Positions 1 to 9,352 are shown, counted from the stretch's first letter. The stretch is DNA of 15,780 bases from UBA6164 sp045107135 (GCA_045107135.1 JASFZI010000051.1:1-15780); one strand, 5' to 3'. Notes: a model not told the origin generated them from the sequence alone. Numbers and translations are program-made.

Positions 1-876
1 TTTGGTATAACACTACCTTTTGATACAGAACAAGTAACATACGTATGGTATGATGCTTTATTTAACTATCTGACAGTTTGTCAAAACTGAGATGAAAACT
101 TTTGGCCAGCAGATTTACATGTAGTTTGAAAAGATATAATAAGATTTCATGCTATTTATTGGCCTGCAATGCTTTTGTCAGCATGATATGAATTACCTAA
201 ACAGATATTAACTACTGGTTTTTTTACTGTTGACTGACAAAAAATTTCAAAATCACTTTGAAATGCAATTGATCCAGTGAAATTTTCAGAGAAATACTCA
301 AAAGATTTATTAACTCTTTATTTATTATCAAGCTTTAATATCTGACAAGATTGAGATTTTGATCAGAAACAAGCAATATTAACTTATAATGCAAAACTTG
401 CTAATAATCTTGGGAATTTGGTTAATAGAGTTGTTGTTTTAGGTTTAAAATTTTCTGAACAGTGACTTTTTAATGAAAAAGAAAAAATTGATTGTAAGAG
501 AGACTATATTGATGAATTTGATAAATTTGTTTGAGAATATAATTTAAAATCAGCTTTAGATATTTCATTCAAATATTTAGATAAAATAAATAAGTATGTT
601 GATGAAAAAGAGCCTTGGAAATTGGTTAAAGATGAAAACAAGACCAAAGAATTAAATGATATATTATATAAAATAGCTGAATGATTAAGGAATGTTTGAC
701 TTAATTTGTATACATTCTTTCCAGAAAAAATGTGAGAAATGTTTATTAAACTTGGTTTAGAAAATTATGTAGAACAATTAGAGGATTGAAAAATAGAAGA
801 ATTAAGAGATAAGCAAGAAACTTTTATGATAAAAGAAAAATGAGAACCATTGTTTTTAAGATTTGACCTTGATTAA
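1..876 (+). CDS. metG: Methionyl-tRNA synthetase, C-terminal part (5' end outside window)
   Basis: Charges tRNA-Met with methionine in the cytoplasm. Only the last 291 residues are present; the reading frame is open from base 1. The fragment begins inside the class I catalytic core (VTYVWYDALFNYLT, then WPADLHVVGKDIIRFHAIYWPAML) and carries the KMSKS-type signature as DGQKISKS, with the KISKS at residues 81-85 of the fragment, followed by SLGNAIDP. The remainder is the helical anticodon-binding domain, including the NNLGNLVNRVV segment. It stops after EPLFLRFDLD, with no appended EMAP-II-like tRNA-binding domain, so this is the short form of the enzyme. Many glycines are TGA, including the G of HVVGKD. 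The next gene starts 4 nt downstream, so the two are probably co-transcribed. Confidence 0.95.
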
Positions 877-880
877 CATA

Positions 881-1753
881 ATGAATAAAGTTAAAAAATG
901 TATTATTCCAGCTGCTTGAATGTGAACAAGATTTTTACCAGCAACTAAAGCTCTTCCAAAAGAGATGTTTCCAATTATTGATAAACCTATAATGCAAATG
1001 CTCGTAGAGGAGGCTATTTCTGCTGGTTGTACTGATATTATTATTGTTACTTGAAGAAGTAAGAGAGCGATAGAGGATCATTTTGATTCAAATTTTGAGC
1101 TTGAAGAGAGATTAGATAAATCATGAAAATTTGATTATTTAAAAACAGTTAAATGATTAAATTCTATGGCTAATATTTGTTATATAAGACAACCATATCC
1201 AAAGGGTGATTGAGATGCTATACTGAGGGCAAAAAGCCTTATTTGAGATGAACCTTTTTTAGTTCTTTTTTGAGATGATTTAGTTGATTGAGAAAAAACT
1301 GCTGCTACTCAACTTGTAGAAGCGTATGATAAAAAAAAGGCCCCAATTATTGCAACTATTACAGTCACAGATGATGAGGTTTCAAGTTGTTGAATTATTG
1401 AAACAAACTCTACTGATTCTGAATGTTTTAATGTTGAAAAATTCTTAGAAAAACCAAATAAAGAAAAAACAAAATCAAGAAAATGAGTTATATGAAAATA
1501 TATTTTAACTCCTGAAATTTTTGATTATTTGGAAAAATCTACTGACTGAGTATGAGATTGAGAAATTAGATTAGCGGATGCTTTTAAATTGATGATTAAA
1601 AAACAGGATATATTTTGAGTAGATATTAAATGAGTTAGATATGATACTGGAAGCAAAATTTGATATTTAAAAGCGGTTATTAATTATGCTCTTAAAAGAG
1701 ATGAATTAAAATGAGAACTATTAAAATATTTAAAAGGTTTAGATTTAAAATAG
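881..1753 (+). CDS. galU: UTP--glucose-1-phosphate uridylyltransferase
   Basis: Makes UDP-glucose from UTP and glucose-1-phosphate, the activated sugar for envelope glycans. The 290-aa protein has the full nucleotidyltransferase fold. The N-terminal nucleotide loop is PAAGMGTRFLPATKALPKEM, with both glycines of GMG encoded by TGA. Then come DKPIMQMLVEEAISAG and the LFGDDLVD metal/sugar-phosphate segment near residue 130. FLEKP lies near residue 185, and the C-terminal segment has VKGVRYDTGSKIGYLKA-like spacing (DIKGVRYDTG). Length is usual for bacterial GalU. The start is the first ATG after metG; no Shine-Dalgarno is visible upstream, as for most genes here. It sits between metG and a YvcK-family gene with gaps of 4 and 1 nt, so it is mid-operon. 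Confidence 0.95.
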
Positions 1754-1754
1754 T

Positions 1755-2888
1755 ATGATAAAAATAACAACAATCTGAGGATGAAATTGACAATCAAATT
1801 TACTTGATTGATTTTTAAATACGTTTTGAGATAGGGTAGAAGTATCCTCTATTGTATCTATGAGTGATGATTGAAGAACTACCTGAAAATTGATGAGAAG
1901 TTTTGATGATGAATTATGACTTCACTTACCACCACCTTGAGATCTTAGAAGATGTTTATATTCACTTTCATTAAGCAAATATAAAACAAATTTTGTTAAA
2001 TTATTTGAAACTATTCTTGATTTTGATTGAAAAATTAAAGATTATAGTATTTTTGATATATTAAAACTTTTATGAGAAAAAGAGGATTTTATAGAATATT
2101 TAAAACAATATGATAATATATTTTTAGAATATAAATTACCTTTAGAATCAAAAATAGAATGACATAAGTTTTGAAATATATTAATGGCCACACTTTACTA
2201 TAATTTATGAAAAAATTATGATAAAATGATAAAATTTATGCATGATTTATTAGAAGTAAAATGAAATGTAATACCTGTAACAACAAAAAGAGCTTATATA
2301 AGAGCAATTTTATGAAACTGAAATATTATAGAAAGTCAGGATAGAATTTCAAATGTAGCTAATTATAATTCTTGAATTGCTGATTTAGAATTAATGAATT
2401 GTTCTTATGATGCTGTTCATAATAAAAAAGTACATGATGCTATAATTAATTCAGATTTTTTAATTATTTGACCATGAGATTTGTTTACTTCAATTATTTC
2501 AAATTTTATAATATGATGAGTTAAAAAATCAATTCAGGATTCGAAAGCAAAAATTATATATATCTGAAATACTACTAATAAGTGATGAGAAACTACAGGA
2601 CTTACTCAATTAGATTTTGTTAATAAAATAGAAAGGTTTTTATGACGCAGAATTGATTATTTTATTTCTAATAATAAAAAACCAGAATTAACACAAGAAC
2701 AAATATTAGAATTTAAAAATGATATTTCAGTCAAATGATGAGATTATTTATTTTTATCAAAATGAGAAAAAGATGAATTAATTAGAAGAAAAATTAATAC
2801 TATAGAAACTAATCTAATATCTGGTACAAGTTTTTATAAACATTCAAAATATAAATTACTAAATACATTGGAGAAAATAATCTTTTAA
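1755..2888 (+). CDS. yvcK: YvcK/CofD-family protein (gluconeogenesis factor-like)
   Basis: The 377-aa protein belongs to the YvcK/CofD-like family (UPF0052). In Bacillus this family is required for growth on gluconeogenic carbon and for normal cell-wall synthesis, and it binds UDP-sugars. Visible hallmarks are the N-terminal loop TIGGGNGQSNLL, then SIVSMSDDGRTTGKLMRSF, then LPPPGDLRRCLYSL. The centre has GHKFGNILMATL, and the C-terminal half has IIGPGDLFTSIISNFIIGGV and IIYIGNTTNKGGETTG. The UDP-sugar link fits its position directly after galU (stop and start separated by one base). True CofD makes coenzyme F420, for which there is no sign here, so the YvcK role is the better inference. A large palindromic repeat with a T-run follows 13 nt after the stop and may end the operon. 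Confidence 0.85.
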
Positions 2889-2901
2889 AATCTATAATAA
2901 A

Positions 2902-3004
2902 ACCTCTCATCTGAATCTTCTCTCCTTCTCAGGAGAAAAGGGCTACATGTACTTAAGCTGCTGCCTCTTTCCCCTGATAAGGGGAGAGAATTCAAGAGAG
3001 AGGT
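2902..3004. repeat. ~103-bp palindromic repeat, copy 1 (possible terminator)
   Basis: A long imperfect inverted repeat centred near 2953. The arms begin ACCTCTCATCTGAATC and end GAATTCAAGAGAGAGGT. A second copy at 4588-4689 has almost the same arms: I count two changes in the left arm and one in the right. The central loops differ. The stem extends a few A:T pairs outward and is followed by TTTTTT at 3004-3009, so it could also end transcription of the metG-galU-yvcK operon. No target-site duplication is obvious. The rest of the gap, up to the start codon at 3084, is AT-rich with no convincing promoter. Confidence 0.85.
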
Positions 3005-3083
3005 TTTTTAAACTTTATTTTTTGCTTTTTTTATGTAGAATTAAAAAAAGTAATTTTATATTGATTAAAAAATATTTTTTAAT

Positions 3084-4556
3084 ATGAAAAAAGTAAATAT
3101 ATATTTTACAATTACAAAAATTTTTTCAGATTTTTTGATTATTTTTTTAACTTTCTTTTTAGCAAGAGAAATTAGGCTTATTACTGATTTAATTCCTAGT
3201 ATAAATCTTCCAGTTCAGACTATATCTATAGAAGAATTATTTAAATTTTCATTAATTTGAGCATTTGTTTTAATTACAATCTTTTTAATTCATGGGCTTT
3301 ACAGGTTTGATTCTACATGGTGAAGAATCAAGGAATTTTCAAAAATACTAATATATAGTTTTTATTCATTTGTTTTCTTTACTGTTATAGTTTATTTATG
3401 ACAATGATTTATTTTTCATATTGAAATACCTAGATTAATAATCTGATTCACATTTTTATTTTGAAGTGTTTTTTTAATAATAGAGAGATTATTAATAAGC
3501 TTTGTAGTAAAAATCTTATTTAAAAGATGATTAATATCAAAATCAAGAATTTTCATAATAAGTAGTAAATCTTGTAAAGAATCAAATAGTTTAATTAAAT
3601 CATTCATTAATTCACATGAGTATAAAGTTGTTTGATTATCTAAATGAAATAAAGATAAATTTGATTGAATAGATAAAATTAATTTTGATGATTTAAAAAG
3701 AATGATTAAATCAAGAAAAATTGATGAAATATTATATGTAAGAAGTTCATATAAAAGTTACGAAATTTCTGAGTTGTGGGAATTGATAAGAATTTTTTGA
3801 ATTAAATATAGATACATTGCTAATTCATTTGATTTAGCAAAGTCAAATACAGCTATGTCGCTTGTAAATGATATTCCTGCTTTAGAAATAAAAAATACAT
3901 CACTTTCAGAATGGAGTACTATTCTTAAAAGAATTTTTGATTTTTTTGCATGATTGATTGGTGTAATTATATTTTCACCGATATTATTAATTGTTGGATT
4001 ATTAATAAAAATAGAAGATCCTAAATGACCAATAATTTTTAGAAACAAAAGAGTTTGAAAATTATGAAAAAAATTTGATCTTTTCAAGTTCAGATATATG
4101 AAGTGGGAATATTGTATCAAGGATTCATATAATGTATCAAAGAACGATAAAAAGAAGGCATTACGTTACGAAAAGGAGTTAATAAAATCTTCTTCATCTA
4201 GATCATGACCTTTATATAAAATAAAAAATGATCCAAGAAAAACGAGGATATGATCTTTTATAGAAAAATATTCTATAGATGAATTACCACAATTCTTTAA
4301 TTTGATTCTTTGAAATATGAGTCTAATATGACCAAGACCACATCAATCAAGAGAAGTAGATAAATATCAATTAAAACATATAAGATTACTTACTATTAAA
4401 CCGTGAATTACTTGAATGTCTCAAGTAAATTGAAGAGAAACTAATAGTTTTGACGATGAGGCAAATTTAGATATTTATTATATTGAAAATTGGAATATAT
4501 TACTTGACCTAAAAATCTTATTTAAAACGTTATATGTTGTTTTAAGTAGAAAATAA
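3084..4556 (+). CDS. Polyprenyl-phosphate sugar-1-phosphate transferase (WcaJ/PssY-like)
   Basis: A membrane enzyme of the bacterial sugar transferase family, which moves a hexose-1-phosphate from a UDP-sugar to undecaprenyl phosphate, the first step of exopolysaccharide, O-antigen or glycoprotein assembly. The 490-aa protein has about four N-terminal membrane segments (roughly residues 10-27, 52-70, 87-105 and 117-135). A soluble Rossmann-like middle region follows, then a membrane segment near 288-308 before the catalytic domain. That domain shows DPKGPIIFRNKRVGKLGKKF, then FKFRYMK (usually KFRSM or KFRTM), then the catalytic-core motif YSIDELPQFFNLILGNMSLI followed by GPRP. It ends with KPGITGMSQVNGR. 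The layout matches the large polytopic WcaJ type rather than the short PglC type. Its sugar specificity cannot be read from sequence. The gene stands alone between two copies of the palindromic repeat; GalU upstream could supply UDP-glucose. Confidence 0.88.
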
Positions 4557-4587
4557 GTAATAATCTTAAATATGTACTTGAATTTAG

Positions 4588-4689
4588 ACCTCTCATCTGA
4601 ATCTTCTCCCCTTGTCAGGAGAAAAGGGCTACATATTTGAAAATGTAGCCTCTTTCCCCTGACAAGGGGAGAGAATTCAAGAGAGAGGT
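4588..4689. repeat. ~102-bp palindromic repeat, copy 2
   Basis: A nearly perfect inverted repeat centred at 4638.5. Aligning the left 47 bases with the reverse complement of the right 47 gives 39 matches, and several of the differences are G:T wobbles. The tip of the stem is GGCTACAT (4627-4634) paired with ATGTAGCC (4643-4650) around an 8-base loop. The arms match copy 1 at 2902-3004; the loop does not. Unlike copy 1 there is no clear T-run after it. The flanking bases up to the start codon at 4716 hold no promoter I can recognise, so the downstream operon may depend on read-through from 3084. Confidence 0.88.
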
Positions 4690-4715
4690 GTTTGTCTTAT
4701 AACCAATTTAAAAAT

Positions 4716-5117
4716 ATGAATACATTTGCATGAAACATCGTATTAAAATGAAATAAATCTATTTCATGATTAGATTTTGATTATGTAGAAAACTTATCAA
4801 AAATATGAGATAAAGTAGTTTTTATTTTTTGAGATACTGAATTAAAATCTACTTCTGAAATTTTAGACATGTTGAAGGAAAAATTAGGTGAAATAAAAAG
4901 TTATGATATCTCAATATCTTCAGAAGATAAAATGGATATTATTAATTCTACTTATGAAGAATGAGTCTATGAACTTGCAACTTTTGAATGAGAACAGGTT
5001 GATTTTGCTGAAATAAATGATAGATTCAAAGATTTTGAAGAAGTAGTTTCTATAAGAGAAGCTGAGATTTCTTCAAAATTCTGAAATAAAGTTGTGAAGG
5101 TTGATTTTGTATATTAA
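4716..5117 (+). CDS. Hypothetical protein, 133 aa
   Basis: I do not recognise this protein. The reading frame is clearly coding: in-frame TGAs fall at plausible glycine positions (FAGN, LKGNKS, FIFGDTE, SKFGNK) and it is closely packed with the next gene (12-nt gap). The sequence is soluble, acidic and without a signal peptide or membrane segment. It alternates short beta-like stretches (KVVFIFGD, KSYDISIS, EEVVSIREAE, KVVKVDFVY) with a helix (SEILDMLKEKLGEI), suggesting a small alpha/beta fold. It heads the four-gene operon with the UbiV-like protein, ThDP enzyme and aldehyde dehydrogenase, so it might be an accessory protein for that pathway; that is inference from position only. The start is the only nearby ATG after the repeat and lacks a Shine-Dalgarno. 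Confidence 0.75.
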
Positions 5118-5129
5118 AAAATAATTAAA

Positions 5130-6197
5130 ATGAATTTATATATCCATATTTGAACTAATTTAGAATATTTCGATTTATTGAATAATTGAAAGCTGTTATC
5201 TCAGTGAAAAAAAGATAGAGAATTAGCCTCTTTTTTTATGCAGAATTTTCCTTGAGAATTAGCTGAAACTATATCAACTCAATATGAGGTTAATTTCATG
5301 ACTATTAGAGAATTAAAGAAAAGATTTGGGCCTGAAGTTTTCAATAAAATTGAGTGAATATATTATTGAAGTGATAATTGTGAATACTTAATTCCTACAA
5401 AAAAAGAAACAGAAAAAGCTATACAAAAATTTGGAGAATTTAATAAAAACTTTCCTCCACATAAAGTAAGAACCTTTACTTTTGTAACCCCATATACTGG
5501 TAATTTAATGCTTGAAAGATTAGATGAATCTTTAGAATATTTAAATTCGTTAAATATAAAAAACCCTATAGAAGTAGTTGTAAATGATTTATGAACTTTA
5601 AGATTATTAAATACAAAGTATAAAAATCTCAAAATTTGTTTCGGTAGACTTATACATAAATTACTTAAAACACCTCTTATAGATACTTATTGATATGAGG
5701 CACATCCTGCATGAGAATTAATAAAAAATAAATCAGAACAAGAAAAATTAGCATTAAGAGAAGAAATAGTTAAATGGCAAATGAAGTTTTATAATTCTTC
5801 AGAAGTTAGTTTAGATATTTTTAGAAGCTTTTTAAAAAAGCATTGAGTTAAAAGAGTTGCTTTAGATTTTATGGAAAAAAGAGAAGATTTATATAGAAAT
5901 AATAATACTGATATTTGAATAGATTTATATTATCCTTGGGCTTTAATTTTTACTGGAAGATTGTGTGATACTTCAGCTATTAAAAATCCATCAAAATGAA
6001 TGTATGCAACTGATGAAATATGTCCTAGAACTTGTGATAGATATGATATTTTTTATAAAGTAAAAACTGTTTGATATAATATGCTTCAAAGATGAAATTC
6101 TTGATATAGAAGTGAATTAAATTTGGATTTTCTTGATGATAGTTTTGTTAAAGAAAATAATAATAGAATAATTTTTGCACCATTTATAACAGTTTAA
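5130..6197 (+). CDS. Peptidase U32/UbiV-like protein with possible Fe-S cysteines
   Basis: A 355-aa protein resembling the U32 peptidase superfamily, closest by eye to the UbiU/UbiV branch. Supporting segments are GIYYGSDNCEYLIP near residue 80, the TFTFVTPYTG strand near 120, VVVNDLGTLRLL near 155 (the U32 NDxG strand), and KICFGRLIHKLLKTPLID near 170-185 (the U32 GRLL..K..DPRI region). The C-terminal part has GRLCDTSAIK then EICPRTCDRY. Cysteines at 84, 279, 298 and 302 give one N-terminal Cys plus CX18CX3C. E. coli UbiV binds [4Fe-4S] with one N-terminal Cys plus CX12CX3C, so a cluster is plausible. The classical U32 protease signature is absent. UbiU/UbiV hydroxylate ubiquinone without oxygen, but no quinone pathway genes are seen here, so substrate and role are open. 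It overlaps no neighbour; gaps are 12 and 9 nt. Confidence 0.6.
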
Positions 6198-6206
6198 ATT
6201 AAAAAT

Positions 6207-7823
6207 ATGAAAGCATCAGATATATTTGTAAAAATATTAGAAAAACATTGAGTTAAAACTATTTATTGAGTTCCTTGAGAGGAAAACTTAGATTTTCTTG
6301 ATTCTTTAAGTCGTTCAAAGATTGAATTAATAGTTACTAGAAATGAACAAACAGCTGTTTTTATGGCAGCTACCTATGGTAGATTTACTTGAAAGATTGG
6401 TGTGGCTTTATCTACATTATGACCATGAGCAACTAATTTGATTACTTGAGTTTGATATGCCCAATTATGAGCTATGCCTGTATTAGTAATTACAGGTCAA
6501 AAACCAATAAAAAAATCTAAGCAATGATGATTTCAAATTATTGATGTAGTTGCTATGATGAAACCTATTACAAAATATTCAAAAACAATTACAAGTTGAT
6601 CAAGAATTCCTTATGTATTAAATAATGCTATAAAAATAGCAGAAGAAGAAAGACATTGAGCTGTTCATATTGAATTACCTGAAGATATAGCTTGAGAAGA
6701 ACTTGATATTGATGAAAATCATATACATCCGATTCCTATTTTAAGAAGACCAAATCCTGATGATAAAATAATAAAATTACTTATAGATGAAATTGAAAAA
6801 GCAAAATCTCCAATTATATTAATATGAGCATGAACAAATAGAAAAAGAGTTACTAAATATCTAACAAAATTTATAAAAAAGTACAATATTCCTTATTTTA
6901 CCAGTCAAATGTGAAAATGAGTAGTAGAGTGATGTTGAGAACAATATTTGTGAACTGCTGCTTTAACTACATGAGATTATATTCATGAAGCTCTTGATAA
7001 GTCTGACTTAATACTTTCTGTGTGATATGATACAGTGGAAAAACCAACTAAAGTTCTTTGTTGAAATTCAATAAAAGTCATTCATATAAATTTTTATATA
7101 ACTGAATCAGATGTTGTTTATGCTCCATATATGTGAGTTATTTGAGATATCTGATATACATTTTGGAAACTTTATGAAAAAAAAATAGATAATTCAAATT
7201 GGAATTTTGATGATATATATAAAATCAGAGAAAAAAGTGTTAAAAAAATCCATGATAATTTAAAACTTGAGGATTATAATTCTATTATGATGCCAAGAAA
7301 ATTTGTAAATGATTTAAGAGAAGCATTAGATGTTGAAGATATTTTAGCTCTTGATAATTGATTATATAAAGTATGGATAGCTAGAAATTATAGAGCTTAT
7401 AAGCCTAATACACTACTTTTAGATAATGCCTTTGCTGCAATGTGAGCAGGTCTTGCATCTGCTATGGAAGCAAAGAGAATTAATCCAGATAAAAAAGTTG
7501 TATGTGTTACTTGAGATGGATGAATAGTAATGAATTTATGAGATTTAGAAACTGCTGTTAGATTAAAACTTGATTTAGTAGTAATCATTTTAAATAATAA
7601 AAATTACTGAATGATTAGATGGAAACAAAAAGATGCTTGATTTAAAGATTTCTGATTAAGTTTTAATAATCCAGATTTTGTCAAATTAGCTGAAAGTTTC
7701 TGAGCAAAATGATATAAAGTAATTGATAAAAACGATTTTTCACAAGTTCTAATTAAAGCATTAGATTCAAAATGAATAAATATTATAGATTTAGATTTTG
7801 AATATCCCGATGAAATTAAATAA
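6207..7823 (+). CDS. ThDP-dependent acetolactate synthase-like enzyme (possibly 2-oxoglutarate decarboxylase)
   Basis: A 538-aa thiamine-diphosphate enzyme with the complete acetohydroxyacid synthase/pyruvate oxidase architecture. The N-terminal PYR domain has IYGVPGEENLDFLDSL and TRNEQTAVFMAATYGR, with the ThDP-activating Glu at residue 47, then STLGPGATNLITGV. The middle domain has SPIILIGAGTNRKRV. The C-terminal PP domain carries the ThDP/Mg motif GDGG (436-439) through NN (463-464), then NYGMIRWKQ. The VPGEENLDFL variant is characteristic of proteins annotated AlsS/IlvB that often sit beside a semialdehyde dehydrogenase. In Synechococcus 7002 one such protein was shown to decarboxylate 2-oxoglutarate. 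Since the next gene is an SSADH-type dehydrogenase, that role is attractive, but acetolactate synthesis from pyruvate cannot be excluded by eye. No small regulatory subunit (IlvN) or acetolactate decarboxylase gene is nearby. Confidence 0.85.
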
Positions 7824-7846
7824 TTATTAATTTTTAAAAATACATT

Positions 7847-9211
7847 ATGAAAAAAATACAATCTATTAATCCTTACAATTGAGAATTAAATGCAGAATTT
7901 GAATTATTTTCTGATGAAATTATTGAAGAAAAAATAAATACTGCACATGAAGCATTTTTGAATTGGAAAAATACGAGTTTTGCTGAAAGAAAAAAAATGT
8001 TTTATAAATTAGTAGATGTGATTGATTCTAATATTGAAGAATATGCTAAACTTCAAACAATTGAAATGTGAATGCTTTATGCAGCATCATTGAATTGATT
8101 AAAATGAACATCTAAACTTATTAAATGGTTTGCTGATAATGCAGAAAATATATTAGCAGAACAATCATTTGATGAAAATTGATCAAAATGAAAATATATT
8201 TACGATCCATTAGGAGTAATTTTTTGAGTATGACCTTGGAATTTTCCTTATAATCAGATATTAAGAGCTGCTGTTCCAAATATCATTGCCTGAAATACAA
8301 CTGTATACAAACATGCTTCAAATGTCCCTATGTGTGCAGCACAAATTGAAAAATTTTTTAGGGATGCTTGATTTCCTGAATGAATATATACAAATATGTT
8401 TGTCTCATCATCAAAATCTGAATATATACTTTCAAATAGAAAAATTAGATGAGTAAATTTAACAGGCTGAGAATTAGCATGAAAATCAATTGGTTCTTTG
8501 GCTGGTAAATATTTAAAACCTTCTGTATTAGAATTGTGATGAAATGATGCTTTTGTTTTACTAGATCATGCTGATACAAAAAAAATGGTAGCTGCTGCTA
8601 CCGCATGTCGTATTTGAAACTGATGACAAAAATGTAATTCTTCGAAAAGATTTATAATATTAGATAAGCATTATGATGTTTTCGTGGAAGAAATGTGAAA
8701 ATATATGAAAAACCAAAAAATGTGAGATCCTATGAACCCTTCAACTCAAATACCTCCTCTTGCAAAGCATGACTTAGTTGATAAAATTCATTCTCAAGTG
8801 CAAAAAACTATATCAGAATGAGCTAGATTAATAGTTTGATGAAAAATTATAGACAAGGATTCAAATTTTTACCCACCTACAGTTTTAGCAGATGTAAAGA
8901 AATGAATGACCTCATATGACCAAGAAACTTTCGGCCCAGTTGCAAGTATTATTAAATCTAGTAATATTGAGGAATCGATAAAAATTGCTAATGAAAGTGA
9001 ATTATGACTTTCAGCTGTAGTTTATTGAGATAATATTGAACAATGTAGGAGTGTAGCCTCTAAATTAGAATGAGGAATGATTTTTATTAATGCTCCTGCA
9101 TGATCTCAGCCTCATCTACCATTTTGATGAGTTAAAAATTCATGATACTGAAAAGAAAATGGCCCAGAAGGATTAAGAGCTTTTACTAATAAGAAAGTTA
9201 TTGTTTATTAA
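7847..9211 (+). CDS. NAD(P)-dependent aldehyde dehydrogenase, succinate-semialdehyde type
   Basis: Oxidises an aldehyde to the acid with NAD(P)+; most like the short (~455-aa) succinate-semialdehyde dehydrogenases. The 454-aa chain shows NPYNGEL at the N-terminus, GVIFGVGPWNFPYNQILRA near residue 130, and VNLTGGELAGKSIGSLAGK near 210. The general-base Glu is at 229 in LELGGNDAFVLL, and the catalytic Cys at 263 in GGQKCNSSKR. The C-terminus has ETFGPVASI near 360 and LPFGGVKNSGYGKENGPEG. Catalytic residues are all present, so it should be active. It lies 23 nt after the ThDP enzyme and ends the operon. The pairing suggests it consumes the semialdehyde that enzyme would release from 2-oxoglutarate, giving succinate. 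Its true substrate cannot be fixed from sequence alone. The coenzyme preference is likewise unknown. Confidence 0.88.
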
Positions 9212-9242
9212 AAAATACAACTGTTAAATTCTTTAAAATATA

Positions 9243-9270
9243 TTGACATATGCTTATATTTATGTAATAT
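9243..9270 (+). promoter_or_regulatory. Promoter of the 68-aa ORF
   Basis: A consensus -35 TTGACA (9243-9248) is separated by 16 bases from a -10 TAATAT (9265-9270). The start of transcription would be near 9277, leaving a leader of about 80 nt before the ATG at 9359. This is one of the best sigma70-type promoters in the window and would make the small gene independent of the operon before it. Confidence 0.65.
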
Positions 9271-9273
9271 AAG
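9253..9273. promoter_or_regulatory. Palindrome over the -10 box (possible operator)
   Basis: CTTATATT (9253-9260) and AATATAAG (9266-9273) form a perfect 8-bp inverted repeat around a 5-base spacer. It covers the spacer and -10 of the promoter, where a repressor would block RNA polymerase. Because it is so AT-rich, chance cannot be excluded. Confidence 0.4.
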
Positions 9274-9346
9274 TTTGCAGACTAGCAAGATTTATTATTT
9301 AGATGAATTTTTGTTATTTTGTTAAATTTGTCATACATTACGGAAC

Positions 9347-9352
9347 GGAGGG
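9347..9352 (+). promoter_or_regulatory. Strong Shine-Dalgarno sequence
   Basis: GGAGGG lies 6 nt (six T residues) before the ATG at 9359. It fixes that start and is unusual: every other start in the window is preceded by A/T-only or nearly A/T-only bases with no recognisable ribosome binding site. Confidence 0.85.

Noticed and set aside
3014..3041. A promoter (TTTATT, 16 bases, TAGAAT) before the sugar transferase gene.
   Set aside because: The -35 match is poor and such hexamers are expected by chance in DNA this AT-rich.
3416..4120. Minus-strand ORFs inside the sugar transferase gene.
   Set aside because: They are antisense shadows of a gene with strong family motifs and have no start signals of their own. 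The same holds for the minus-strand ORFs near 5363-5632, 7397-7861, 11257-11469 and 14640-14843.
2902..4689. A composite transposon carrying the sugar transferase.
   Set aside because: The bracketing elements encode no transposase and no target-site duplication is visible, so only a repeat call is supported.
2902..4689. A CRISPR array.
   Set aside because: There are only two copies, 1.7 kb apart, each a long palindrome; there are no regularly spaced short repeats and no cas genes.
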